From JANLVI01 sp031363915 (GTDB taxonomy: Bacteria; Vulcanimicrobiota; Vulcanimicrobiia; Vulcanimicrobiales; Vulcanimicrobiaceae): a stretch of 64,000 bases of DNA. Every line of letters starts with the position of its first letter. Position 1 is the stretch's first letter. The notes beneath the pieces were generated by a model. It ran no database searches. It was not told the DNA's origin and saw nothing but the letters and a program-made list of their open reading frames with translations. A program made the translations under genes and the position numbers. Below are positions 24,791 through 33,489 of the stretch, one piece after another. Location: contig JANLVI010000035.1 in the NCBI GenBank assembly GCA_031363915.1, forward strand, positions 57,246 through 121,245, in the 5' to 3' direction.

Positions 24791-25411
24791 TTATGCAAAT
24801 CCTAAGTCGAGATTATCGAGAAAGGCGTCGACCGCGCGCACGGCAGCGGTGCTTCCGGCGCGGAAGTCCCACTGGCTGGACGCTCGAGCGCCGACGATGT
24901 TCGAGATGCCGCGTAGTTCGATCGCCGGGACGCCGGCGCGTCGGGCCGCTCGCAGAACCGAGAAGCCTTCCATCGATTCCACCATCGGATTGAAATTTTC
25001 TACGAGCAACGCCGCGCGTTCCTCACTCGTCGTCACGGTCGCCGAGGTGATGCCGTTGCCAAGGTGCGAACCGAGGATGCCTTCTTTGTACGGGGAGAGC
25101 AATCGCGGATCGCTGATCGCTTTATCATCGAGCATCGCGCCTGCCGGAAGATCGAGCGGTTCGCCGTCTTCGCGGCCTATCTCCACGTAGTATTCCTCGA
25201 CGACCGCAACGGAGTCCCCGACTCCGACGTGATCGCGAAAGCCGCCCGCGATTCCGGCGTTGATCACCAGGGTGTACCGGGTCGTAGCGAGCGCGCGTGC
25301 CGTCGCGATCGCCGATTCGACCGGGCCGATGCCGCTCTGCATCAGTGTAACGTAGGGACGATCCACAAGCGACGACAGCTCTTCGCGCAGCGCGCACACA
25401 ATCAAGACCAC
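24791..25411 (-). CDS. mqnB: Futalosine hydrolase
   Basis: A 206-residue nucleoside-phosphorylase-fold protein. SGIGPVESAIATA near residue 26, VINAGIAGGFRDHVGVGD near 50 and the substrate-site segment VESMEGFSVLRAA near 143 place it in the MTAN/futalosine hydrolase group; adjacency to mqnD makes futalosine hydrolase the best call. It removes hypoxanthine from futalosine. Start GTG 25411 abuts the stop of queE. An alternative identity, 5'-methylthioadenosine nucleosidase, is less likely in this context. Confidence 0.9.
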   Translation of the reverse strand: MVLIVCALREELSSLVDRPYVTLMQSGIGPVESAIATARALATTRYTLVINAGIAGGFRDHVGVGDSVAVVEEYYVEIGREDGEPLDLPAGAMLDDKAISDPRLLSPYKEGILGSHLGNGITSATVTTSEERAALLVENFNPMVESMEGFSVLRAARRAGVPAIELRGISNIVGARASSQWDFRAGSTAAVRAVDAFLDNLDLGFA

Positions 25412-25987
25412 TTAGCGAATCCCGATGAACTTGTGCGTCTGCAGCGAGATGCGATAGCGCGTCGGCTGGGCTTGGGCGCTCGCCATCGCAAGCGCCACGT
25501 TTGGCGGTTTGTTGCCTTCGGGTTGCAAGAAGAGCGCGGTACCGGCTCCGAACTGCGCGGCCCATTCTTCGGGGACTCGGCCATCGACGATGAGTTTTGC
25601 CTCGTTCGCACGCGCGGCCATCTGCGGATGCAGCCGCTCTTTGGGTGAGACGCAGAGCCACACATCGCGCGGCAATTCGACGGGGATCGTGCCGTTGGAT
25701 TCGATATGCACGCGGCGGCCGTCGGCCCGCAGTGCATCGATCAACGCGAGTGTCTCGCGCTGCGCGAGCGGTTCGCCGCCCGTGATCACCACCATCGGAC
25801 ATGCATCGCCGAGCGAGCGGACGCGCGCGACCACCCCGGCGACGTCGTCGAAAAACTTCACCGCATAGTCGGTATCGCAAAACGAACACGCAAGATTGCA
25901 GCCGGCAAGGCGCACGAACACGGCGGGCGTGCCGACGAACGTGCCTTCGCCTTGGACACTGTAGAAAATCTCAGCGAGGTGCAGCAT
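25412..25987 (-). CDS. queE: 7-carboxy-7-deazaguanine synthase, radical SAM
   Basis: A 191-residue radical SAM enzyme of the short QueE type. IFYSVQGEGTFVGTPAVFVR precedes the cluster motif CNLACSFCDTD (CxxxCxxC) at about residue 31, and VVITGGEPLAQ near 68 binds S-adenosylmethionine. It contracts the ring of 6-carboxytetrahydropterin to 7-carboxy-7-deazaguanine on the way to queuosine. ATG 25987 overlaps queD by 17 bases; the longer upstream frame only reads through queD. It shares a transcript with the menaquinone genes downstream. Confidence 0.95.
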   Translation of the reverse strand: MLHLAEIFYSVQGEGTFVGTPAVFVRLAGCNLACSFCDTDYAVKFFDDVAGVVARVRSLGDACPMVVITGGEPLAQRETLALIDALRADGRRVHIESNGTIPVELPRDVWLCVSPKERLHPQMAARANEAKLIVDGRVPEEWAAQFGAGTALFLQPEGNKPPNVALAMASAQAQPTRYRISLQTHKFIGIR

Positions 25988-26372
25988 CGAGGTTCGTCTG
26001 TGCGGTGGTGAGTGTGTCGCCGCGCGTGAGGATCGCGCAGGCCGTCTGCGTCTCCCAGAGCGTGAGTTCGACGAGACCGACCAGGCGCGGCGCAAGGCGC
26101 TGCCAGATCCAGAGCACGATGCGTTCGGCCGTCGGATTGTCGATGATGTCGTTGAGCGAGCGGTGGTCGAGCGGGTCGATGACCGCCTCCGTCACGACGG
26201 CTTTGAGCGTATCAAAATCCTCGATCATCCCGCGCGCCGCACCGACGTCTTGGAGCGGCCCGTCGAGTGCGACGTCGAGGCGATAAGAGTGCCCGTGCAG
26301 GCGCGCGCATTTGCCGGGATGGTACGGCAACACGTGGGCGGCTTCAAATTTGAACTGCTTGCGAATGAGCAC
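25971..26372 (-). CDS. queD: 6-carboxy-5,6,7,8-tetrahydropterin synthase
   Basis: A 133-residue PTPS-family protein. KFEAAHVLPYHPGKCARLHGHSY contains in order the first zinc His, the catalytic Cys and the HGH zinc pair; LDHRSLND and WETQTAC provide the remaining active-site His and the pterin-anchoring Glu. It makes the substrate of QueE from dihydroneopterin triphosphate. The start is GTG 26372. It is the first gene of the queD-queE-mqnB-mqnD run. Confidence 0.95.
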   Translation of the reverse strand: MLIRKQFKFEAAHVLPYHPGKCARLHGHSYRLDVALDGPLQDVGAARGMIEDFDTLKAVVTEAVIDPLDHRSLNDIIDNPTAERIVLWIWQRLAPRLVGLVELTLWETQTACAILTRGDTLTTAQTNLDAAPR

Positions 26373-26429
26373 GAGCTTCTTCTTACCGCGTGGGGGAGTG
26401 GAGGCCCTCGACGCGAACGGCGGGCCTCA

Positions 26430-27293
26430 ATGATGAACACCAACCGGGACAAACTCGTTGCGATGACCCTCTCGGGGGAGGTCGCGCCGCCTTCGATCCC
26501 CTCGGGGATCTACGAGATCACCCACGATGGTCGGCCGCTCGTGATCCCAAGCGTCGGCGGTATCTGCCTCAACGTGCGGGTCGGTGATTCGGCGTTTGGC
26601 TGGGTTGGCGATCACATCGAGCCCGCGGTCTCCTCGCGCCACCCCGATGATAAAGTCAACGTCGGCTACAACGTCCTCGCATGCGTCGGCAACCCGGTCA
26701 CGGTGATGAGCGGTGAGGCCAAAGGCGAGACGGGCGTCGTGACGGGCAAACATGGCGGCATCGAACATGTGATGGTCGATTTCAAGTCCAAAGTGCTCGA
26801 GAAGTTGCAACTCGGCGATAAACTCTCGATTCGCGCGTTCGGCATCGGACTTGAGATCGAAGATGCAGGCGACGTCAAGCTTTTCAATCTGGACCCCGAG
26901 TTTCTCGAGAAGTGGGGCGCGACGTTCGAAGACGGTACGTTCAACTGCACCGTGGCGAAGGTCGTCCCGGCTTCGATCATGGGCTCGGGCCTCGGACGCA
27001 ACACCGTCATGCGTGGCGATTACGACATTCAGTCATTCGATCCGGTAACGGTCGAGAAGTACGGCTTGAACGAACTGCGTTTCGGTGACATCGTTGCAAT
27101 CGAAGATGCCGACCACAGCTTCGGCCGTATTTATCGCACGGGCGCAATCAGCATCGGCATCGTCGCGCACGGCAATTCACTCGTCGCGGGTCACGGGCCG
27201 GGCGTTACATCGCTCGCCACCTCGGCTACTGGAAAGATCGTCCCCAAAGTCAGCAAGAAAGCCAACATCGCAAACATTTTGGATTTGCGCTAA
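26430..27293 (+). CDS. DUF4438 family protein
   Basis: A 287-residue protein recognised by the family's opening signature (NTNRDKLVAMTLSGEV, PSVGGICLNVRVGDSAFGW and GDHIEPAVS), then GKHGGIEHVMVDF and the C-terminal HGNSLVAGHGPGVTSL. The family has no established activity; the metal-like histidine and glycine-rich segments suggest an enzyme. Start ATG 26430 (MMNTNRD) is chosen because the open frame before it lies inside queD on the other strand. It is divergent from queD, and its stop overlaps the stop of the next leftward gene by four bases. Confidence 0.85.
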   Translation: MMNTNRDKLVAMTLSGEVAPPSIPSGIYEITHDGRPLVIPSVGGICLNVRVGDSAFGWVGDHIEPAVSSRHPDDKVNVGYNVLACVGNPVTVMSGEAKGETGVVTGKHGGIEHVMVDFKSKVLEKLQLGDKLSIRAFGIGLEIEDAGDVKLFNLDPEFLEKWGATFEDGTFNCTVAKVVPASIMGSGLGRNTVMRGDYDIQSFDPVTVEKYGLNELRFGDIVAIEDADHSFGRIYRTGAISIGIVAHGNSLVAGHGPGVTSLATSATGKIVPKVSKKANIANILDLR

Positions 27294-27733
27294 GGCATCT
27301 TCCGACAGGTATCACCGCCCGATGGCTCGATCGAGCCGTCGGGTCGACGCGACGCAAACGTGCGGGCGTATTGCGTTGGACTCACGATCCGGTATCCGAT
27401 CACGCCATCGAGCGGTGCGTCCGCACCGGCGGGGTAATAGGGGCCGGTGAATTCCCAACGGTCCGGCGTGATGAAGCGGGCACTCAAATCGGCGTAACTG
27501 CCGTCCGTATGAAAATCGCGGTAGACCCAGCTCTTCAGCCCCGTGACGTACCCAAAACGGGCCGTGCCGTCCAGCGCCTCGGGCTTCCCGCAGCAGACTT
27601 CGATGAATGCATCGTTTTTCGCACGCGCGAAAGTCCACGGGTCGCTCGCGCACATCTACGAACCAAGAAAAACGTCGGCCGGATTCTCGGGCTGGGTGAT
27701 GCCCATCGCCACCGCCAGTGCATGCAGGCTCAT
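27290..27733 (-). pseudogene. Hypothetical gene interrupted by one TAG codon
   Basis: ATG 27733 overlaps the TGA of the protease gene (ATGA), so it was built as a translationally coupled partner. The frame reads MSLHALAVAMGITQPENPAD then VFLGS, TAG at 27656-27658, then MCASDPWTFARAKNDAFIEV and on to the stop at 27290. The sequence after the TAG is well-behaved protein (GYVTGLKSWVYRDFHTDG, RWEFTGPYYPAGADAPLDG) and in the same frame, so a single sense codon, perhaps TGG, seems to have mutated. A shorter product from ATG 27655 cannot be excluded. No family was recognised. Confidence 0.65.
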
Positions 27734-29334
27734 TTATTTACCGCCACGATCGGAAGGTGCCGTGCGCGACGCACGTGCACGAGTGTTGCCGGATAGTCGA
27801 AGTAGACGTCGTAATTCTTGAGCAGATCGGCGCCGAAAACGCCGTCGAGATCTTCGCTTGCGAAGTCGTCGCTCGAGATCTCCACGGCCATATCGGTGAG
27901 GGCGACGTTGGCGAATTCGAAACTGTGAAGACGCGTCATCTCGCCATTGCCCGTTCCGCCGACACCTCTGAAACGCGTCGTTGCGGCGATGCGTTCGCTT
28001 GCAAGATCGGCGCGGTCGGCAAAACTCGCAAAGACGAGGGTGCGGTTCGCGCCGGTGTCGATCATCAGCCGTGCGAGGGCGCTTCCGATGTGGGCCTTCA
28101 CGCTCGGCGTTTTGTCATCGAGAGCAACGGGAATCGCGGTCGTGCTTTCGGGCGCCTTGAAATTCGGCATGTCGATCGCCTCGGCGATGCCCCGATCGTA
28201 ATCCAGATGCAGAACGCAATCGGCGAAGAAGTCGAAGCCCAGCAGTCCCGCGACGCGCGTACGGTCGTCGATCCGAAACGGAACGGGCACGACGCGCGTG
28301 ACGACGCGCTGCATCTTGAGCGAACCGACGCTCAGCGAATTCAGAATCGTCGTCGACTCTGCATACGAACCGATCGTCGCGCCGATGCGATTGCCGTACC
28401 GTTCGAGGTTGAGCTGCTCGGCGACACTCGTATCGATCACGATCCCGGCGGCGCCGGAATCGATCAGGAAGTCGTACGGCCGTCCGTTGACGCCCACCCG
28501 CACGACGAAGAGACCGTTGACCAGGCGCGCAGGTAAGCGAACCGTCCCGGTGTTCGCCGGAAACTCAACGAAATCGCGATGTTTCGTCGGCATTTCGACA
28601 TCGCGCACGTCCGGGGTCCAGTCGTAAGTGCGCGAGGTGAGAACCTGGTCGCGCTCGTTACCGTATGAGTCGACCGACCTGATCTTCGACGGCTCGGCGA
28701 CGCCATCGTAGTATTTGTAATCGTCGAAGGTCGTCACGTAGCGGCGATGTTTCTCGAGCCGGTCGCGACGCGTGATCAGACCCGTGTGTTTGTCGATATA
28801 CAACCACTCGTGGCGGCCGCCGGGCGGATTGACCTCGATGACGTAGGCGTTCGCTTGGACGGATTCGCCGATCAGTTTCTCATCACGATCGTTCCGCAGC
28901 GGTCCCTCGAAGACACGCTCGCTGATCGCGTCGCGTTCGTGAATTCCCGCAAAGCTAAACGTGAGCCCATTGCGATTCGTCTGCCAGCGTACCGCGCCGC
29001 GCTGGCCATTCTCGTACGAGAGCGGTCCGAGGATCGTCGTTTCGCGGTAATCGCGACCCAGCCGATGCACGCGGAAGACGCCGTTCGTTCCGTCTTGCGT
29101 GAGCCGCCAATCTTCGATGACTTCGAGTTTTGACGAACGTTCGCGGCCGTGCGCGCGAACGTAGAGGGCGTGAACGCGTGCGAGCGTCGAGCTCGTCGGA
29201 ATGAGATCGTGCGGTTCGGTTGAGGCGGCCGGAATCGTCGCAGACGATCCCCGGCCGAGCGCCAAAAGCAGCACGCAAAGCGCGATTCCGCCGACGGACG
29301 TGCGTCGGCCAAGCGAGCGCAAAGGAACGTTCAC
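27730..29334 (-). CDS. Exported retropepsin-like aspartyl protease family protein
   Basis: A 534-residue protein starting at GTG 29334 with a signal peptide (residues 12-33). Residues 40-260 form a beta-rich domain of the outer-membrane-lipoprotein-sorting type. Two retropepsin-like halves follow, with active-site loops FLIDSGAAGIVID near residue 286 and LMIDTGANRTLV near 424. The two Asp-Ser/Thr-Gly motifs within one chain suggest an internal pseudo-dimer, as in eukaryotic pepsins but with bacterial-type domains. It probably acts in the periplasm. Cleavage activity is inferred. Its stop codon overlaps the start of the amber-interrupted gene. Confidence 0.82.
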   Translation of the reverse strand: MNVPLRSLGRRTSVGGIALCVLLLALGRGSSATIPAASTEPHDLIPTSSTLARVHALYVRAHGRERSSKLEVIEDWRLTQDGTNGVFRVHRLGRDYRETTILGPLSYENGQRGAVRWQTNRNGLTFSFAGIHERDAISERVFEGPLRNDRDEKLIGESVQANAYVIEVNPPGGRHEWLYIDKHTGLITRRDRLEKHRRYVTTFDDYKYYDGVAEPSKIRSVDSYGNERDQVLTSRTYDWTPDVRDVEMPTKHRDFVEFPANTGTVRLPARLVNGLFVVRVGVNGRPYDFLIDSGAAGIVIDTSVAEQLNLERYGNRIGATIGSYAESTTILNSLSVGSLKMQRVVTRVVPVPFRIDDRTRVAGLLGFDFFADCVLHLDYDRGIAEAIDMPNFKAPESTTAIPVALDDKTPSVKAHIGSALARLMIDTGANRTLVFASFADRADLASERIAATTRFRGVGGTGNGEMTRLHSFEFANVALTDMAVEISSDDFASEDLDGVFGADLLKNYDVYFDYPATLVHVRRARHLPIVAVNK

Positions 29335-29373
29335 ACGGGGCGCCTTCGCTGCGCCCGCGTGTGAGGCCTAGAA

Positions 29374-30795
29374 CTAGAGCGCCTGCCCCGGTCCCATCGA
29401 TTCGAGCCGTTTACGGATATCGTTGAGGAAACCGCTTGCGACGAACCCGTCGACCACCCGGTGGTCGAGCGAGAGACAGATGTTCATCATCGATCGAATC
29501 GCGAACGAGTCATCGGCCGTAACGACCGGGCGCTTGACGATCGTCTCCATCGTGATGATGCCCGCTTGCCCGCCGTTGATGATGGGCGCTGACATGAGCG
29601 ACCCGTTGGCACCCGTGTTGTTCACCGTGAACGTACCGGCGCTCAAGTCATCGGCGCCGAGTTTGCCGCGACGCGCTTTGTCGATCAGGACTCCCGCGGC
29701 AAGCGCAATGCCCTTGATCGAGAGCGAATCGGCGTTCCTGATGACCGGCACGATCAGGTTGGTCTCGAGGCCGATCGCGATCCCGACATTCACGTCTTTG
29801 TGAACGAGAATGCCCTCGTCGGTGAAGCGCGCGTTCATGAGCGGGAACTTGCCGAGCGATTCGACGACGGCGCGGATGAAGAATGGCAAGAGCGTAAGCT
29901 TGACGCCGTAGTCGCGCTCGAAGGCATCTTTTTCTTTCGCGCGCCACTTCCAGACATTGGTGACGTCGCACTCGATCATCGTCCACGCGTGCGGCGCGGT
30001 ATGCTTGGATTCGAGCATGCGCTGCGCGATGATCTTGCGTGCTTGCGTGAGCGGGATCGTTTCGCCCGGGATCGGATGTGCGTAGCTGGTTTTGCCGCTG
30101 GGTGCGGCGGGTCGCAAAGCGGCGGGTGCTTGCGGTGCGGCCGGACGCGCGACGTATTCCGCGTTATCAGCCGAGATCGCAACAGCAGCGGCGGCGCTCG
30201 GGCCTGCGGATGCGGCAGCAACGATGTCGTTTGCCGTGACGCGGCCGTTGGAGCCCGTGCCGTGCACGCGAGTAACATCGATGTTATGTTCGCGCGCGAG
30301 GCGACGAACGGCGGGGGAGACGCCGCGCGGAATCGTGACCTCGGCACCGTTGCCGTTTGCGTGCGCACCGTTGCTCGCGGCGCCGTTGCTATACGCGGGG
30401 ACGCCGACGTTGCCGCCGGGAACGGGCTCGGCTGCGCCTTGACGAACGGCTTCCATCGTCCCCCCCGCACCGTAGCTCGATGGCACGGCGCGCGCACGAT
30501 CGGCGACTTGCTCCGAGGGTGAGGGCGTATGGGCGGGTGGTGCGACGGAAGCGGCGCCGATCTCATCGATGATCGCGATCGGCGCGCCGGTCGGAACCGT
30601 CTCGCCTTCCTTGACGATAAATTCGCGGATCGTTCCGCTCACCGGTGAGGGAACTTCGGCGTTGACTTTATCGGTCGAGACTTCGACGAAGGGTTCGTAC
30701 TTCTCGACGCTATCGCCGACTTTCTTGAGCCACTGCGCGACGGTCCCTTCGGTGACGGTCTCGCCGAGCTGCGGCATCGTAATCGTGGTTGCCAT
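29374..30795 (-). CDS. Dihydrolipoamide acyltransferase E2 of a 2-oxoacid dehydrogenase complex
   Basis: A 473-residue E2. The lipoyl domain spans residues 1-80 with the lipoylated Lys in VSTDKVNAEVPSP near 44. An Ala/Pro/Asn-rich linker leads to the E3-binding domain at about 150-185 (SPAVRRLAREHNIDVTRVHG). The catalytic domain runs from about 240 to the end and includes the active-site segment LDHRVVDG near 445. The E1 subunits encoded just upstream resemble the branched-chain type, so the acyl substrate is probably a branched-chain or related 2-oxoacid product. No E3 gene is in the window. Its ATG directly follows the E1beta stop. Confidence 0.93.
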   Translation of the reverse strand: MATTITMPQLGETVTEGTVAQWLKKVGDSVEKYEPFVEVSTDKVNAEVPSPVSGTIREFIVKEGETVPTGAPIAIIDEIGAASVAPPAHTPSPSEQVADRARAVPSSYGAGGTMEAVRQGAAEPVPGGNVGVPAYSNGAASNGAHANGNGAEVTIPRGVSPAVRRLAREHNIDVTRVHGTGSNGRVTANDIVAAASAGPSAAAAVAISADNAEYVARPAAPQAPAALRPAAPSGKTSYAHPIPGETIPLTQARKIIAQRMLESKHTAPHAWTMIECDVTNVWKWRAKEKDAFERDYGVKLTLLPFFIRAVVESLGKFPLMNARFTDEGILVHKDVNVGIAIGLETNLIVPVIRNADSLSIKGIALAAGVLIDKARRGKLGADDLSAGTFTVNNTGANGSLMSAPIINGGQAGIITMETIVKRPVVTADDSFAIRSMMNICLSLDHRVVDGFVASGFLNDIRKRLESMGPGQAL

Positions 30796-31779
30796 TTAAA
30801 ACTCCGCGAGTTCGCGCATCGCATGCATCATGCGATCGGTCGAGATCATGAACTCTTCTTCCAGCGTTATGGCATAGCCCATCGCGGGAACGTCGGGTCC
30901 GCATAGGCGGCGGATCGGCGCATCCAAATCGAAGAACGCTTCCTCAGCGACCATCGCGGAAATCTCCGCGCCGACGCCGCCGAACTTGTTGTCTTCATGA
31001 ATGATGAGCAGTTTGCGCGTTTTGCCGACGCTTGCGAGGATCGTCGTGCGATCCATCGGGCGGATCGAACGCAGGTCGATCACTTCGATCGAGTAGCCGT
31101 CTTTTTCCAGACGCTGCGCGGCGTCGAGCGCCTGATGGACGTTGTAGCCGTAGGAGACGACCGTTGCATGCGTGCCGGGTTTCTTGATATCCGCTTTGCC
31201 GATCGGAATGGTGTAGTGCCCCTCGGGGACCTCGCCTTTGACCGAGCGATACGTCTTCTTATGTTCGAGGAAGAGGACGGGATCGGGATCCTCGATAGCC
31301 GCCGTCAAGAGCCCCTTGATGTCGGCAGGCGTCGACGGCGCGAGAATCTTCAGTCCGGGGACGTGATAGAAGAGCGCTTCGATCGAGACCGAGTGCGAGA
31401 GCGCACCGCGCACCCCGCCGCCGTATGGCGTGCGGATCACGAGCGGACACGTGTAGTCACCGTTGGAGCGATAGCGCGTTTTCGCTGCTTCGCCGACGAT
31501 TTGATTGAACGCCGGATAGATGAAGTCGGCGAACTGAATCTCCGCGATCGGGCGCAGACCCTCCATCGCCATCCCGATCGCGACGCCGACGATCGAGGCT
31601 TCGGCGAGCGGCGTATCGATGATGCGCTCTGGGCCGAACTCTTCGAGGAAGCCTTTGGTGATTAGGAAGACGTTTCCACGTGCGCCGACGTCTTCGCCCA
31701 TGATGAGCGTGCGGTCGTCATTTAGCAGCGCGTCGTGCAGCGTTTCGCGCACTGCATCGACATTGTTCATCACAGCCAC
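30796..31779 (-). CDS. 2-oxoacid dehydrogenase E1 beta subunit
   Basis: A 327-residue transketolase-like subunit. MGEDVGARGNVFLITKG near residue 27, RIIDTPLAEASIVGVAIGMA near 53, EIQFADFIYPAFNQI near 80 and RTPYGGGVRGALSHS near 117 are the conserved blocks that close the thiamine diphosphate site formed with E1 alpha. It decarboxylates 2-oxoacids together with E1 alpha and passes the acyl group to E2. Start ATG 31779 overlaps the E1 alpha stop by 10 bases. Confidence 0.95.
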   Translation of the reverse strand: MAVMNNVDAVRETLHDALLNDDRTLIMGEDVGARGNVFLITKGFLEEFGPERIIDTPLAEASIVGVAIGMAMEGLRPIAEIQFADFIYPAFNQIVGEAAKTRYRSNGDYTCPLVIRTPYGGGVRGALSHSVSIEALFYHVPGLKILAPSTPADIKGLLTAAIEDPDPVLFLEHKKTYRSVKGEVPEGHYTIPIGKADIKKPGTHATVVSYGYNVHQALDAAQRLEKDGYSIEVIDLRSIRPMDRTTILASVGKTRKLLIIHEDNKFGGVGAEISAMVAEEAFFDLDAPIRRLCGPDVPAMGYAITLEEEFMISTDRMMHAMRELAEF

Positions 31780-32795
31780 GGCTCAAAGGCTCCTTCGTAT
31801 ACATTTTTGTAGAGATCGGCGGCGACTGGAAGCGGGTACGATTCGGCGGTGTCGGTCGCTTCGTTGGTTTCGCGTAAGACGTCAGCCTTGAGCGCCTTGA
31901 TCTTGGCCTCATCGACGACGCCCGCATCGAGCAAGCGTTTTTCGAACATCGGCACGGGATCGTTTTTACGCGCTTCTTCGATCGCGGTGCGATCGCGGTA
32001 GCTGCGGTCGTCATCGTCGGTCGAGTGCGAGAGGTAACGGAAGACCATCGCCTCGACGAGCGTCGGCCCGCCGCCACTCCGGGCCCGATCCATCGCTTCT
32101 TTGATCGCGGCGTACGTCGCGATCGGATCGAAGCCGTCGACGAGCACGCCGGGCATGCCGTAGCCGGAGGCCTTGTCGCTCACGTGCTCCACGCCCATCT
32201 GCATTGTCGAGGGCGTCGAGATCGCGTAGTTGTTGTTCTCAACGAAGAACACCACCGGCAGTTTGTGGACGGCGGCAAAGTTGAGCGACTCGTGCCACTC
32301 CCCTTCGCTCGTCGCGCCTTCGCCCGTGCAGCAAAGGACGGCGCGGCCGGCTTCCTTGCGGTACTTGAAAGCGTACGCGACGCCTACGGCATGCGGGCAG
32401 TGCGCGGCGATAATGGAGCTGATCGAGAGCAGCCCCATCTCTTTATTGGTGAAGTGGTTGGGAAATTGACGGCCGCCCGAGCGGTCCGCGGCGCGCGCGA
32501 ACATCGAGTTGAGCATCTCGAGCGGCGTGAAGCCACAGCCGAGCACCAGGCCCAAGTCGCGGTAGTACGGCGCGAGGACGTCTTTGCCGCGCACGAATGC
32601 CATGGCGGCGCCCGCTTGCGCGGCTTCGTGGCCTTCGCTGCCAAGCGCAAAGGGGATCTTCCCTTGACGGTTGAGCTGAAAGCCGCGGTTGTCTAGTTGC
32701 CGTTGCAGCAGCATGTTGCGCAGCATGGCAACGAGTTGTTCGTCGGTGAGACCGCGTCGGTCGAGCTTGCCCGCCTGCGTCATCGCCTTAGCCAT
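31770..32795 (-). CDS. 2-oxoacid dehydrogenase E1 alpha subunit
   Basis: A 341-residue subunit, first in the E1alpha-E1beta-E2 operon. The thiamine diphosphate motif is CTGEGATSEGEWHESLNFA near residue 155 followed by FFVENNNYAIS (GDG-like ...NN). LGSEGHEAAQAG near residue 52 and the phosphorylation-loop-like YLSHSTDDDDRSYR near 270 fit the branched-chain 2-oxoacid dehydrogenase group better than pyruvate dehydrogenase. Regulation by kinase as in eukaryotes is not implied. Upstream lie 86 bases and then the broken vapC gene. Confidence 0.94.
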   Translation of the reverse strand: MAKAMTQAGKLDRRGLTDEQLVAMLRNMLLQRQLDNRGFQLNRQGKIPFALGSEGHEAAQAGAAMAFVRGKDVLAPYYRDLGLVLGCGFTPLEMLNSMFARAADRSGGRQFPNHFTNKEMGLLSISSIIAAHCPHAVGVAYAFKYRKEAGRAVLCCTGEGATSEGEWHESLNFAAVHKLPVVFFVENNNYAISTPSTMQMGVEHVSDKASGYGMPGVLVDGFDPIATYAAIKEAMDRARSGGGPTLVEAMVFRYLSHSTDDDDRSYRDRTAIEEARKNDPVPMFEKRLLDAGVVDEAKIKALKADVLRETNEATDTAESYPLPVAADLYKNVYEGAFEPWL

Positions 32796-32881
32796 ACGTA
32801 GTATCCTCCGAAATCACAGCTCGCTCAAATCGCCTCCAGGGGCTGCAGTATCCTCTAAGGAGAGTGCGGTTTTAACGTCGG

Positions 32882-33277
32882 TCAACCGCCCCGCACCGCA
32901 GTGATATCCGTTTGCGAAAAATCGCTGCCCTTGAAGAGCGGCGGCTCGTGGCGAGACTTGGCAAGCGCGTACACGAAGCAGTTGCCGAAATTCAAAGCGG
33001 CGGCGTGTCGGCCTCTCCCAAGGCGATTGAACGCGTCGCGTGCGATACGCACCTACTCTTCATCGAAATCAATTATTTCGGCGCCGATTCGCGCTATTAA
33101 CGTATCGACGTCATCAACGGCGTCGGTGCCGTACAGCGACTGCAGGACGATACTGGCCTCCAAAAGTGTCGCGGCTGAAACCCACCGAATCGGATCGACC
33201 TCGATGACACCCAGCATTGCCGAAGCTTTAGGCTCGCCACCAATAATTGCGACGAGTGCTGAGCTGTCGATCACCAT
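32882..33277 (-). pseudogene. VapC-type PIN-domain toxin gene with an internal TAG
   Basis: The frame from ATG 33277 encodes the PIN start MVIDSSALVAIIGGEP (first acidic residue of the active site), the SAATLLEASIVL helix and IGAEIIDFDEE, then hits TAG at 33053-33055. The same frame continues as VRIARDAFNRLGRGRHAAAL, NFGNCFVYALAK and LFKGSDFSQTDIT, which are the expected remaining PIN motifs. Intact homologues usually have Gln where the stop lies, consistent with CAG to TAG. The acidic residue normally found as NFGDC is also Asn here. The toxin RNase is therefore probably dead. It lies in a lower-GC patch. Confidence 0.85.
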
Positions 33278-33345
33278 CAGTTGGGAACCCCATCCGCCAC
33301 CTCAGCAAAATTTCGACGGATACCGGTAGCATCGACGATTCTCAT
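33277..33345 (-). pseudogene. Possible remnant of the cognate antitoxin gene
   Basis: A 22-codon frame (MRIVDATGIRRNFAEVADGV then PN) whose TGA overlaps the vapC ATG as TGATG, the usual antitoxin-toxin junction. The VDATGIRRNFAEVAD segment looks like the N-terminal part of a Phd/VapB-type antitoxin, but the toxin-binding C-terminal half is missing. It could also be an unrelated short tail. Confidence 0.3.
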
Positions 33346-33489
33346 ATTGCAATTAATTGACTCGACAAGGCTTTGCCAACAGTATGGCGCGATACGCCGT
33401 TACAACCCGTTCCGAGCCTCGAAAGACTCACGAGGTGGCGCCGTAGAACGGAGAACGGCTACAGCTGAACACGAGAAAGGGGAAGGGCT

